64,000 nucleotides of DNA from Parachlamydia acanthamoebae (GTDB taxonomy: Bacteria > Chlamydiota > Chlamydiia > Chlamydiales > Parachlamydiaceae). The DNA is taken from contig NZ_BAWW01000033.1 of assembly GCF_000875975.1 (NCBI RefSeq), forward strand, positions 1 through 64,000, written 5' to 3'. The position numbers and the translations under genes were made by a program. Under the pieces are notes generated by a model. That model searched no databases and was not told the origin of the DNA. It saw only the letters and a program-made list of their open reading frames with translations. Below, in pieces: positions 44,562-53,317 of the stretch. Every line of letters starts with the position of its first letter. Positions within the stretch are counted from its first letter, which is position 1.

Positions 44562-44590
44562 AAAAGCTAGACAGCTGAGCTTTTATTTTG
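44562..44590 (+). terminator. weak hairpin with T-tract after the four-helix protein gene
   Basis: AAAAGCT and AGCTTTT form a 7-bp stem around a 9-base loop and run into TTTTATTTTG. It separates the small membrane protein gene from efp. The stem is AT-rich, so the call is tentative. Confidence 0.35.
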
Positions 44591-44634
44591 TTAAACTTAC
44601 GTGCTATTAACGAACATTCTTAAGGGAAATTTTT

Positions 44635-45204
44635 ATGGCATATGTGAGTACAAACGAGTTTAAGCAAGGACTCAAAATTGAAGTAGAAGGGCAACCTTAT
44701 ACAATTGTTGCAAATGAATTTGTTAAGCCAGGTAAAGGGCAGGCATTTAACCGTGTTAGACTTAAGCATTTGATGACAGGTCGCGTAATTGAGCGCACGG
44801 TTAAATCAGGAGACAAATTTGAACTTGCTGATGTCGTGGAATCGGAAATGCGCATGCTCTATAAAGAATCCGATGGCGTTGTTTTCATGGATGACAAAAC
44901 ATTCGAGCAAATCAAGATTGCGAACCAGAACATTGGGGATACAATGGATTGGCTCATGGAAGATATTCTTTACGAGATTATTTTCTATAAAGGCGAGCCT
45001 GTTACTGTAGAGCCTCCAACATTCATGGAAATGGAAATTGTTGAGACTTCTCCTGGCATTCGCGGTGATACATCCGGAAGGGTTTTAAAACCTGCAGTGA
45101 CAGCAAGTGGCGCAAAGGTTCAAGTGCCAATCTTCATCGACCAAGGTGAAATTGTAAAAGTTGATACACGTACTGGTGAATATGTTTCACGAGCTTCTTC
45201 CTAA
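44635..45204 (+). CDS. efp: elongation factor P
   Basis: Translation factor that binds between the P and E sites and relieves ribosome stalling at polyproline stretches. The 189 residues match EF-P in length and show the KOW-like N-terminal domain with the loop KPGKGQAF, in which Lys34 is the site modified by EpmA, and the C-terminal GDTSGRVLKPAVTASGAKVQVPIF. The gene encoding its modifying enzyme follows 9 bases later, so factor and modifier are co-transcribed. Confidence 0.96.
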   Translation: MAYVSTNEFKQGLKIEVEGQPYTIVANEFVKPGKGQAFNRVRLKHLMTGRVIERTVKSGDKFELADVVESEMRMLYKESDGVVFMDDKTFEQIKIANQNIGDTMDWLMEDILYEIIFYKGEPVTVEPPTFMEMEIVETSPGIRGDTSGRVLKPAVTASGAKVQVPIFIDQGEIVKVDTRTGEYVSRASS

Positions 45205-45213
45205 ATAGGCGCT

Positions 45214-46158
45214 ATGAATAAAATTGCACTTCTTAAAGATCGTGCTCAGATGTTATCCAGAGCGCGACAATTTTTCTCTCATCGTGGAGTTTTAGAAGTT
45301 GATTGTCCAATGATTAGTCGATATGCCGCTGTAGATGAGCATATCGACTTAATTCCTGTGCAATATGCGGGGGCAAACCGCAGATATTTGCACTCTTCCC
45401 CAGAATATGGAATGAAGCGCTTAATTGTGGATGGGATGGGAGATATCTATCAGCTTGCGCATGTTTTCCGTGATGGGGAGTATGGCCGTAAACATAATCC
45501 AGAATTTATGATGGCTGAGTGGTATCGTCTGGGCTTTTCTTTCAATGAGATGATCCTCGAAACAGTGGATTTCATGCGTCTTTTTCTAGGGGACATTCCC
45601 TTTACTTCGATGACTTATCGAGAAGCCTTCCAAAATTTTGCAGGTCTTGATTATCATCAAGCAACGACAAAAGAGCTGCGTCAATATATTCATGATGCGG
45701 GAATCGACCAAATTCATTCCATAGCGGGTGAAGATAAAGATGGTTTGCTGAACGTCATCTTGGGGCTTGTGATAGAGCCTCAGTTAGGTCGAAATGGCTT
45801 GTTTGTTCTTTCTCACTATCCCGCTTCGCAAGCTGCTTTGGCTCAGACTGTGACGCATGACGATGAGCATGTAGCGGAGCGTTTCGAAGTCTATTTTGAA
45901 GGTGTTGAACTGGCTAATGGCTATCATGAATTGGCGAATGCCCAAGAGCAGCGTCAACGTTTTATTGAAGCCAATAAGCATCGTGAAGAGCGACTAGGAA
46001 AAGAGCCTTTACCTATTGATGAGCATTTTTTGGCGGCTTTGGAAAAAGGGTTGCCCAACTGCTGTGGTGTGGCTGTGGGCTTTGATCGTCTCATGATGTT
46101 GCGGCATCACTGTTTGTCTCTGGCGGAAGTCATCCCTTTTGATTGGAGTTTAGCTTAG
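45214..46158 (+). CDS. epmA: EF-P--(R)-beta-lysine ligase (GenX/PoxA)
   Basis: Class II aminoacyl-tRNA synthetase paralog that attaches (R)-beta-lysine, or lysine, to Lys34 of EF-P. The 314 residues lack the anticodon-binding domain of LysRS and show motif 2 in YQLAHVFRDGEYGRKHNPEFMMAEWY near 90-115, ELANGYHELANA near 225 and motif 3 CCGVAVGFDRLMML near 280-293. EpmB, the aminomutase making beta-lysine, is not in the window. Its 3' end overlaps the convergent membrane protein gene by 29 bases. Confidence 0.93.
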   Translation: MNKIALLKDRAQMLSRARQFFSHRGVLEVDCPMISRYAAVDEHIDLIPVQYAGANRRYLHSSPEYGMKRLIVDGMGDIYQLAHVFRDGEYGRKHNPEFMMAEWYRLGFSFNEMILETVDFMRLFLGDIPFTSMTYREAFQNFAGLDYHQATTKELRQYIHDAGIDQIHSIAGEDKDGLLNVILGLVIEPQLGRNGLFVLSHYPASQAALAQTVTHDDEHVAERFEVYFEGVELANGYHELANAQEQRQRFIEANKHREERLGKEPLPIDEHFLAALEKGLPNCCGVAVGFDRLMMLRHHCLSLAEVIPFDWSLA

Positions 46159-46522
46159 CAGATTTTGCCTTGTGATTGGCTTCGATTTCTTCCAAATGAA
46201 ACTTATGTAAAAAGCGGTGAAAAATGGGGGCAAAAATTAGCCCTAAGGCAAAGATAAAAGCTAAGCCGCTGTAGAGTGCATAAAAACCCGCAAATAATTT
46301 CCCACCTGAAGTTTGAATGGCTCCGAGAGGTCCCATTCCAGACAAAATCATCGCCGCATTTGCAAAAGAATCGATCCAAGGCATTTTTTCAAAATGATGG
46401 TAGCCCATCATCCCGATACATAATGAAAAGCTTATAAAACTCATTGCCCAGATAAGATTGCGTAGGAGCCGTAAATAAAAGGCCCTACGCGGTAGAAGTG
46501 GCGATTTTGCATGTTCGTACAT
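46130..46522 (-). CDS. small ion-channel-like or unknown membrane protein
   Basis: A 130-residue protein with two or three hydrophobic helices (about 20-38 and 75-100) and a charged C-terminal tail (HKFHLEEIEANHKAKSAKLN). The middle GMGPLGAIQTSGGKLFAGFYALYSGLAF has the look of a channel P-loop followed by an inner helix, as in two-TM potassium channel-like proteins, but the filter sequence TVGYG is not present. It is the last gene of the minus-strand run and overlaps epmA tail to tail. Function unknown. Confidence 0.6.
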   Translation of the reverse strand: MYEHAKSPLLPRRAFYLRLLRNLIWAMSFISFSLCIGMMGYHHFEKMPWIDSFANAAMILSGMGPLGAIQTSGGKLFAGFYALYSGLAFIFALGLIFAPIFHRFLHKFHLEEIEANHKAKSAKLNSNQKG

Positions 46523-46530
46523 CGAAAACC

Positions 46531-48093
46531 TTAAAAAGCGATTTGACTTCCTGATGCCCTGACAATGACTCGGGCCATTTGATTAGGGATGTAGTGATAA
46601 GGAAGAATTTCCAAGTCTACAACTTTAATGGTTTTAAAATCTGCACCTTTTTGAATGGCTAGTTGAATGGATTGCTGTCGCAAATCTTCTAAAACTTTTT
46701 CCCGCTCCACCAAGGAGACAACCGTATCGACCGTTGCTGAAATTTCTGCTAAAGCCGCTCCAAATGCATTTGCCACATGGGCATAGGGAGGGATAATGCA
46801 TCGTCCACCCAAAAGGTTTTTGGGGAGCAAAGAAGCGCCTCCTCCAATCATCACAATAGGGAGGGATCGTTCCTCTGGGCTGATATTGGAGATGAGATCA
46901 TAGATTTTTCTTAAAGCCTCGTCCATCACAACCTTGCAACCGCGGTGAGAGAGGGTGACGTTTTTTGGACGTGCACCAGGGATATCTAAATGACCAAGCG
47001 CTAGTGCTACATCTGTTAAGGTGAGTTGCTTTCCACCAAATGAGACAGATTCAATAAAGGTGCGATTTCCGCAGCTTTTAGAGTCAATTTCTACCTTATT
47101 GCGTTCGATTGTGACGTGGCTACCTCCACCTAGTCCAATAGAACAAACATCAGGAATGGAAAAATTTAAGCTAATTCCACCAATTTTTGAATTATTTAAA
47201 CATTGTCTTGGAATACCGCGACGAATCACACCAATGTCTGTAGATGTACCGCCAATATCAATAATAATCGCATCATCGATCTGAGCCAGTTTGGCACCTC
47301 CTATGAATGAATTAGTAGGTCCCGCGGAAATAGTTAAAACAGGATATTCGATGGCGTGTGCAAGATCTAAGATGCTTCCATTATTTTGCGTCACCCAAAT
47401 GGGACAGGCAATACCTAAGTCACTGCAGGTGACCACAAGGTTTTTGAAAACATTTGACATGACAGATTTCAAGGCTGCATTCAAAATGGTTGAATTTTCT
47501 CTTTCAACGAATCCTGCACCGCCAATTTGATGAGACAAGGAAATCGGAATTTTGCCCTTTGTGACTTCTTGGCTGATTTCTTTGGCAAGGAGTTCGTGGC
47601 AGGGATTAAGAGAAGCAAACACCCCTACAATTGCTAAACTTTCCATCTTTTGTTTCTGGAGATTTTCGACTGCTTTGCGGATTTGTGGAGGATTAATGGG
47701 CGTAATCAAGTCACCATTGCATTCAAAGCCCCCATCGACTGTTTCCGTTCCGACATAAAGGGTATCACGTAACTCTTGTGGCCAAGAATAGCAGGAGGGG
47801 AGAGATTGAGGGTGATGCCCAGCTATGCGGATGACTCCAACACGATTAAGATGATGCCTTTGATGGATGGCATTGACCGCCTGGGTTGTTCCTAAAAAAA
47901 TCCCTGAAATATCCTCTCCCTTGATTTTTGTGTCATTCATGATTTGCTTTAGGCCAACGCGAATGCCATCATTCACTTCTCGAGTCGTCGCAACTTTGGT
48001 GTAAGCTGTGATTTTTGTTTCAGAATTGACAAGCACAACATCAGTATTTGTTCCACCTATATCAATGCCGATTTTGTATCTTTGTTTTTTCAT
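46531..48093 (-). CDS. hydantoinase/oxoprolinase family ATPase (HyuA-like)
   Basis: A 520-residue protein of the ASKHA ATPase-type HyuA/OPLA family, which couples ATP hydrolysis to opening of cyclic amides (hydantoins, 5-oxoproline) or acts in acetone/acetophenone carboxylation. It starts with the phosphate-loop KIGIDIGGTNTDVVLV at about 6-21, and shows DAIIIDIGGTSTDIGVIRRG near 270 and a third glycine-rich motif VMIGGGASLLP near 410. Only this subunit is present; there is no HyuB. The upstream DUF917 gene is a known partner of short HyuA-like proteins. Substrate is unknown. Confidence 0.8.
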   Translation of the reverse strand: MKKQRYKIGIDIGGTNTDVVLVNSETKITAYTKVATTREVNDGIRVGLKQIMNDTKIKGEDISGIFLGTTQAVNAIHQRHHLNRVGVIRIAGHHPQSLPSCYSWPQELRDTLYVGTETVDGGFECNGDLITPINPPQIRKAVENLQKQKMESLAIVGVFASLNPCHELLAKEISQEVTKGKIPISLSHQIGGAGFVERENSTILNAALKSVMSNVFKNLVVTCSDLGIACPIWVTQNNGSILDLAHAIEYPVLTISAGPTNSFIGGAKLAQIDDAIIIDIGGTSTDIGVIRRGIPRQCLNNSKIGGISLNFSIPDVCSIGLGGGSHVTIERNKVEIDSKSCGNRTFIESVSFGGKQLTLTDVALALGHLDIPGARPKNVTLSHRGCKVVMDEALRKIYDLISNISPEERSLPIVMIGGGASLLPKNLLGGRCIIPPYAHVANAFGAALAEISATVDTVVSLVEREKVLEDLRQQSIQLAIQKGADFKTIKVVDLEILPYHYIPNQMARVIVRASGSQIAF

Positions 48094-48103
48094 AGATATT
48101 TTC

Positions 48104-49189
48104 TCAGGTTAATGCCAAGGCTTTTTGTTTGCTTTTTTGGATAGGCAAATAATCTGTCTCATATCCAAAATAACGAGGTCCCACGACGGAAAGCCCTTGC
48201 TTTGTTGTCCAAATAGAAGGAGAAGGCAAGGCAATCAGATTGACTTTTAAACCAAATCGAAGTGACTCACTTGTAATAGGTTCTCCAGTTTCTTGTTCCA
48301 TTAGCATGATGATGTCTGGAGTGGTGGCCAAGATTTTTCCATTGCATTTAGCCAGCAAATATTCATTTTGAAAGCAAATTTCCATACGGTCATTTTTATT
48401 TTGGATCACCACATTTCCTTTTTGAAATCCCTTAGAAATGGCTCGATCAATATCGGTAATTTTACCAGATCCTATCCAAAAACCTTTACACAGTGTTAAC
48501 ACGGCTTCTAGCGGATCTGTACCGGCAGCTTTTGCTTCACGATGAACTTTTCCGATAGATAAGGCACGAGACATACTTTTGGGGATTGTGTATTTTTCTG
48601 CTTCGTCTGCTGACATCGGACGATCCGCAAAAACACCCCAAGATCCAATCGAAATCGTGATTTGACGGGCTATTTTTTCTAGCGTTAGGGGTGTTTGTGC
48701 ATTGATAATCACAGAATTTCCCCGCCAGTCTGAAATAAATGCAGGGGCGGAAGGAAGTCCTAATAAGCGATTCGAGCACATTTGCACTTCAGGAAATGCG
48801 CGACCCATCAGGTCGGCATCTAGAATGGGAAGACCTAATTGATTGGCAACCATGATAGGAAAAAAGGCATTGCTTCCAGCAGCTTCACATGGCATTAAGA
48901 CCGTAACTTTTTTGCCCGTCACATTCTCCACGTCTCGAATGAGAGAAATATATTCAAGCCCTGTAGGGAATTTTTCTGTTTCAACTAAGGGTGCTCCAAT
49001 CATCCCCATGGGAAGAACTAGATCATCAGGCTTGAGTTCTGAACTCTTAATCATCGAAACAGGGCCTAACTTTTCCATGAGATGCTTTGTCATCATGTAA
49101 AAATAGGCGGGATCACCACCACCACCAGAGCCTAAAATAGCACTTCCAATGGTGAGATCATCTAGTTGATCAAGCGTAAGCTTTTTCAT
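48104..49189 (-). CDS. DUF917-family protein
   Basis: A 361-residue soluble protein that starts MKKLTLDQLDDLTIGSAILGSGGGGDP; the glycine run GSGGGGDP near 21 is the hallmark of the DUF917 family. GMIGAPLVETEK near 70 and PCEAAGSNAFFPI near 105 also fit. These proteins nearly always accompany HyuA-like ATPases and are thought to work with them on a cyclic amide or thiolate-type substrate. The frame could start four codons earlier at 49201, but the ATG at 49189 gives the family start. The start overlaps the permease gene by 20 bases. Confidence 0.8.
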   Translation of the reverse strand: MKKLTLDQLDDLTIGSAILGSGGGGDPAYFYMMTKHLMEKLGPVSMIKSSELKPDDLVLPMGMIGAPLVETEKFPTGLEYISLIRDVENVTGKKVTVLMPCEAAGSNAFFPIMVANQLGLPILDADLMGRAFPEVQMCSNRLLGLPSAPAFISDWRGNSVIINAQTPLTLEKIARQITISIGSWGVFADRPMSADEAEKYTIPKSMSRALSIGKVHREAKAAGTDPLEAVLTLCKGFWIGSGKITDIDRAISKGFQKGNVVIQNKNDRMEICFQNEYLLAKCNGKILATTPDIIMLMEQETGEPITSESLRFGLKVNLIALPSPSIWTTKQGLSVVGPRYFGYETDYLPIQKSKQKALALT

Positions 49190-50381
49190 GTTGTTTTCCA
49201 CTCAATAAAATTAAAAATGTTCCCAAATGAGCTGCGATGGCTGAATCGATTGTTGAAACAGCCGTAATCGCGATCCCATTCATGCTCAAAATACCTGCAA
49301 CTGTGCCTAAAAACCAGGCAGCAAAATGCCAAGGGTAATCTCTTGAGGTGATCGGTTGTCCGGAGATGCGCATCATCAGATAACGGGTAATAATCACGGT
49401 TCCCATGCTTGTGACGACTATTCCCATTCCTTCTAAAATCAAACTTAAATGTTGAAGCAAATCGAAGTTTGCCAATAAGGTTCCGAGAACTCCAAATATT
49501 AGAATCGTGATGTTAAAGGAATGATTAAGATTTGGAAAAATAGAGCGTGCGCTTGTGGCTCCGGAGTAAAGATTCATATTATTTGTGGTCCATCCTGCTA
49601 AAATGAGAAATAGGGATACCCAAAGATTCCATAATGGACCGTTGTATCTTTTGAGCACTTCTATGATGTTTCCTGTTTTCCCTGCTGCAAGATAAACACC
49701 AATGGATTCCAAAATGGGCATAGCTAAAATGAACATAATAAAAATACTCGTCATTCCATCCTTAGATGAACGTGCGTGGCGCATAAACGTTGGCAGGTCG
49801 ATGACATAAACGATAGCCATTCCCATAATTGCAGAGATTGCAGCAAAAGTTAGGGGAAGATGATTGGTTTGAGTTGTATCTGAATCCGCTGTATACCACG
49901 CATATCCGAGAGTTAAAAGAAGTAGAGGCATGCTGATATTGCTAATGATTTCCATGGCTCGAATGCCGTAAAAGACAACAAATGTAATAAGGAGGCCTAA
50001 GAGAGTATTGGCAATGCATTCGATGAAAGGACCTTCAGAATGAATATGAAGGATATCGAGGAGGCTTAAGCTCATCACTTTTAATTGAACGGAAAACCAT
50101 ACTAAAGTGGATAAGGACATTGTTAATGCGAAAAAGGAAACTCCTTTTTTACCAAAATATTCAATAGCGTTTTCCATTGTCGTTTTGCGATTTTCGCAAG
50201 CCATGTGGGTGATCACTAAAGCCATAAGTAAGAGAATGGCATTCCCTAATAAAATCCCACATATAGCAGATGCGAAGCCATATTGTTGATTCAGGGTTTG
50301 TCCAATCATAATCATTGGAAGGCACACGACACCTCCAATTTGAATGCTAGAGAGTTTCCACCAGTTTTGTTGTTCGATCAT
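49170..50381 (-). CDS. NCS1-type nucleobase/hydantoin permease
   Basis: A 403-residue integral membrane protein with about 12 helices. The family features include LSSIQIGGVVCLPMIMIGQTL near the N-terminus and GWTTNNMNLYSGATSA near 270, the second of which is the NCS1 (CodB/Mhp1) helix 8 sodium and substrate region. NCS1 porters import cytosine, allantoin, hydantoins or similar. Placement ahead of DUF917 and HyuA suggests it imports the substrate of that pair. The ATG at 50381 (MIEQQNWW) is preferred; a frame from 50417 adds 12 residues of a charged lead. Confidence 0.8.
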   Translation of the reverse strand: MIEQQNWWKLSSIQIGGVVCLPMIMIGQTLNQQYGFASAICGILLGNAILLLMALVITHMACENRKTTMENAIEYFGKKGVSFFALTMSLSTLVWFSVQLKVMSLSLLDILHIHSEGPFIECIANTLLGLLITFVVFYGIRAMEIISNISMPLLLLTLGYAWYTADSDTTQTNHLPLTFAAISAIMGMAIVYVIDLPTFMRHARSSKDGMTSIFIMFILAMPILESIGVYLAAGKTGNIIEVLKRYNGPLWNLWVSLFLILAGWTTNNMNLYSGATSARSIFPNLNHSFNITILIFGVLGTLLANFDLLQHLSLILEGMGIVVTSMGTVIITRYLMMRISGQPITSRDYPWHFAAWFLGTVAGILSMNGIAITAVSTIDSAIAAHLGTFLILLSGKQHEKAYA

Positions 50382-50417
50382 AATTTGCCTGTTTCTTTTA
50401 AAGGGTTTAATTTGCAA

Positions 50418-50774
50418 CTTTTCGAGTCTAATAAATTCAGAGCTTTCCTAGGGGATTGCGTGAATTTTCTGCACGTAGAGATAAGCTTTTAGGCCATTAA
50501 AAATAATTTTAAAAAGGCAATAAACAAATAGTATTTTAAATTTTTAATAAAAACTGTAAGCAGTAAATCAGATTACCTCTTAGTAGTCAATTAAAAATAA
50601 GAAAAATTTGGAATGGGGTTTTTGAAAAAATAACTAGGTTAATTTATTTTTTTAAATTAAAAATAGAACTTAATCGTTTATTGTATCGAATGCTGTTTAG
50701 CATTGACTCTCAACTTCAGATAAAAGTACTATGTGGGGCTTACATTATTCAATCCCACTATAGTGAGAATTTCT
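50418..50774. other. AT-rich divergent promoter region
   Basis: No gene seen. This stretch separates the permease run (minus) from the sugar cluster (plus) and should contain both promoters. Long A/T runs between 50500 and 50700 obscure promoter boxes; no unique hexamer pair can be pointed to. Confidence 0.5.
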
Positions 50775-51629
50775 ATGAACAATTCACTCAAAAATATCCC
50801 GGTATTTATCCTGTGTGGAGGATTAGGGACCCGCATCAAAGAAGAAACTGAATTCAAGCCCAAACCCATGGTTCCCATCGGCAATTACCCTGTTTTGTGG
50901 CATATTATGCATTTGTATAGTCGGCAAGGATTCAAAAAATTTGTGTTGTGTACGGGATTTAAATCTGAGGTGATTAAGGCTTATTTTTTAAATTATGCTT
51001 CCATGAACAGTGATTTCACTGTTGATCTTAAATCCAACAATTTAACTGTTCATTCCATTGACCATGAGGAAGATTGGGAAGTTACTGTCGCTTATACCGG
51101 CGAGAAGACTATGACAGGTGGCCGTGTTGCGATTGCTGCTGAAAAGTACTTATTGGATGCTGAACATGCTGCAGTGACATATGGGGATGCTTTAACTGAT
51201 GTGAACTTGAGAATGGAATTTGATTTTCATCGTGCTCATGGAAAGCTAGGAACCGTATTGGGAGTCAATCCCCCCTCTCGTTTTGGTGAAATTCGTTTAA
51301 ATGGAGACAATGTAGAGGAGTTTGCTGAAAAACCGGAATTTAAAGAGAAGTGGATTAATGGAGGGTTCTTCTTTTTTAAAAGAGAATTTTTCACCAAATA
51401 TTTAATCAAAGATGAAGAGTGTGTATTGGAAAAGCAGCCTCTTGTTAACCTTGCCAAAGATGGGGAATTAAATATGTATCGACACAGAGGTTTCTGGGCA
51501 TGCATGGATACGCAGAGAGAGAGAGACCATTTGAATGAGCTTTGGACTTCGGGGCATGCGCCATGGGTTCGTAGCTTACCTTTTGTCGAGATGCATCCAA
51601 ACCTACTAATGAAGGACAAATCGAAATGA
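50775..51629 (+). CDS. rfbF: glucose-1-phosphate cytidylyltransferase
   Basis: Makes CDP-glucose from CTP and glucose 1-phosphate, the first step to CDP-linked deoxysugars. The 284 residues from the ATG at 50775 begin with the nucleotidyltransferase signature ILCGGLGTRIKEETEFKPKPM and VPIGNYPVLWHIM. Length fits the family (about 257-260 plus a small extension). The frame continues upstream to a GTG at 50733 but the added residues do not look like the family. It opens a five-gene plus-strand run; the stop overlaps rfbG. Confidence 0.93.
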   Translation: MNNSLKNIPVFILCGGLGTRIKEETEFKPKPMVPIGNYPVLWHIMHLYSRQGFKKFVLCTGFKSEVIKAYFLNYASMNSDFTVDLKSNNLTVHSIDHEEDWEVTVAYTGEKTMTGGRVAIAAEKYLLDAEHAAVTYGDALTDVNLRMEFDFHRAHGKLGTVLGVNPPSRFGEIRLNGDNVEEFAEKPEFKEKWINGGFFFFKREFFTKYLIKDEECVLEKQPLVNLAKDGELNMYRHRGFWACMDTQRERDHLNELWTSGHAPWVRSLPFVEMHPNLLMKDKSK

Positions 51630-52759
51630 TTAACTATTTTGGCGATGTATTTAAAGGGTTACCAGTCCTGATAACAGGCCACACCGGATTTAAAGGTTCT
51701 TGGCTTTCCATTTGGCTGCAAGCATTAGGAGCTAAAGTTATTGGGTATAGTTTACCGGCTCCTACCCAACCAAGCCATTTCTCAATAACCCATCTCGATC
51801 AAAAGATGGTGCATATCACTGGGGATATTTGTCATTACGACAAAATTTATGATACCATTCAAGAACATCAACCCGCTTTCGTTTTCCATTTAGCCGCGCA
51901 ATCGCTTGTATTAAAATCATATACAGATCCCAAAGAAACCTTCGATGCTAATGTGGGGGGCACAGTTAATGTGTTGGAAGCTGTGCGAAATAGTGAGTGC
52001 GTGAAAGGCTGCTTAGTCATTACGACAGATAAATGTTATGAAAATAAGGAATGGACATGGGGCTACCGTGAAAACGATACTTTGGGTGGAAGTGATCCCT
52101 ATAGTGCTAGTAAAGCCATGGCAGAACTAGCGACACAAGCTTATCGTGCCTCGTTTTTCGAATCATCGAAATGTGTTGCATCTGCAAGAGCAGGGAATGT
52201 CATTGGTGGAGGTGATTTTTCTGATTTTCGTCTTGTTCCAGATAGCATGAAAGCATTGATGAGCAATAAGTTAATTGAAGTTAGAAATCCTCATAGTGTA
52301 CGTCCTTGGTTGCATGTTTTGGATGCACTCAGTGGCTACTTATGCCTTGCTCAAAACTTACTTCAACATGAACAAACCTTTGCAGGAGCATGGAATTTTG
52401 GCCCAATGGAGCAGCAAGGCGTATCTGTAGAGGCTCTTGTTCAAAAAGCGGTGGATTATTGGGGAGAAGGCGATTGGATCAACCTAGAAGCTATAGGACA
52501 AAAACGAGAAATGCATCTTTTGCGTCTCAATTGGGATCAGGCAGCTCATCATTTAAAATGGCATCCAGTTTACAACTGGCATGAAGCACTTGAAGATACG
52601 GTCAAATGGTTTAAAGCTTTTCATAATGATCCAAAAGTAGCAGACAATGAAAATATGTATCAAGTTGCTTTAGACCATATTAAAAAATACTGCATATACG
52701 CTCAAAAGCGAGAGCTAAAATGGGCAGAATCTAAAAACCTGCTGGCTGTGGAGGGATAA
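51626..52759 (+). CDS. rfbG: CDP-glucose 4,6-dehydratase
   Basis: NAD-dependent SDR enzyme converting CDP-glucose to CDP-4-keto-6-deoxyglucose. The 377 residues show the cofactor motif ITGHTGFKGSWLS near 17, TTDKCYEN near 133 and the YSASKAMAE catalytic Tyr-Lys near 153. RNVIGGGDF-like AGNVIGGGDF near 190 is typical of the family. Starts 4 bases inside rfbF and ends 1 base inside the next gene. Confidence 0.94.
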   Translation: MINYFGDVFKGLPVLITGHTGFKGSWLSIWLQALGAKVIGYSLPAPTQPSHFSITHLDQKMVHITGDICHYDKIYDTIQEHQPAFVFHLAAQSLVLKSYTDPKETFDANVGGTVNVLEAVRNSECVKGCLVITTDKCYENKEWTWGYRENDTLGGSDPYSASKAMAELATQAYRASFFESSKCVASARAGNVIGGGDFSDFRLVPDSMKALMSNKLIEVRNPHSVRPWLHVLDALSGYLCLAQNLLQHEQTFAGAWNFGPMEQQGVSVEALVQKAVDYWGEGDWINLEAIGQKREMHLLRLNWDQAAHHLKWHPVYNWHEALEDTVKWFKAFHNDPKVADNENMYQVALDHIKKYCIYAQKRELKWAESKNLLAVEG

Positions 52760-53316
52760 TGGAATTTATATCGACACCTCTGAAAGATGCTTTTCTGATT
52801 GATTTAAACAAGCTGGGTGATGAACGCGGATTTTTTGCGCGTCTTTTCTGCCAGAAAGAGTTTACTCAACAAGGTTTAGAGCCTGCTGTTGTTCAAGTGA
52901 ATAATTCTTATAGTGTTGAAAAAGGAACATTGCGTGGATTGCATTATCAGCTTCCTCCTTTTGAAGAAACCAAGCTAGTGCGATGCATACAAGGCTCTTT
53001 GTATGACGTTATTGTGGACTTACGTGTGGATTCTCCCACCTTTAAAAAATCTTTTGGGGCCGTACTTTCTGCTGAAAATCGATTGATGATGTATGTGCCA
53101 AAAGGATTTGCACATGGTTTTATGACGCTGCAGCCGAATTCTGAAATCATGTACTTCGTTTCACAATTTTATTCTAAAGAATGTGAAAGAGGGGTGCGTT
53201 GGGATGACCCAACCTTTAGCATTGAGTGGCCAGCAAAGCCAAGCCTGATTTCTGAAAGGGACAAAATGCATCCTAATTTTGATCCTAGCTATCATTTAAA
53301 CCTGGCGGCTGTATAA
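52759..53316 (+). CDS. rfbC: dTDP-4-dehydrorhamnose 3,5-epimerase-like sugar epimerase
   Basis: RmlC-type cupin epimerase acting on a nucleotide-bound 4-keto-6-deoxyhexose. The 185 residues include TLRGLHYQLPPFEE near 55 (catalytic His), VDLRVDSPTFKK near 92 and MYVPKGFAHGFMTL near 112, with FYSKECERGVRWDDP near 140. In this operon the substrate is likely the CDP-linked 4-keto-6-deoxyglucose made by the two preceding enzymes rather than the dTDP form. One-base overlap with rfbG. Confidence 0.9.
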   Translation: MEFISTPLKDAFLIDLNKLGDERGFFARLFCQKEFTQQGLEPAVVQVNNSYSVEKGTLRGLHYQLPPFEETKLVRCIQGSLYDVIVDLRVDSPTFKKSFGAVLSAENRLMMYVPKGFAHGFMTLQPNSEIMYFVSQFYSKECERGVRWDDPTFSIEWPAKPSLISERDKMHPNFDPSYHLNLAAV

Positions 53317-53317
53317 A

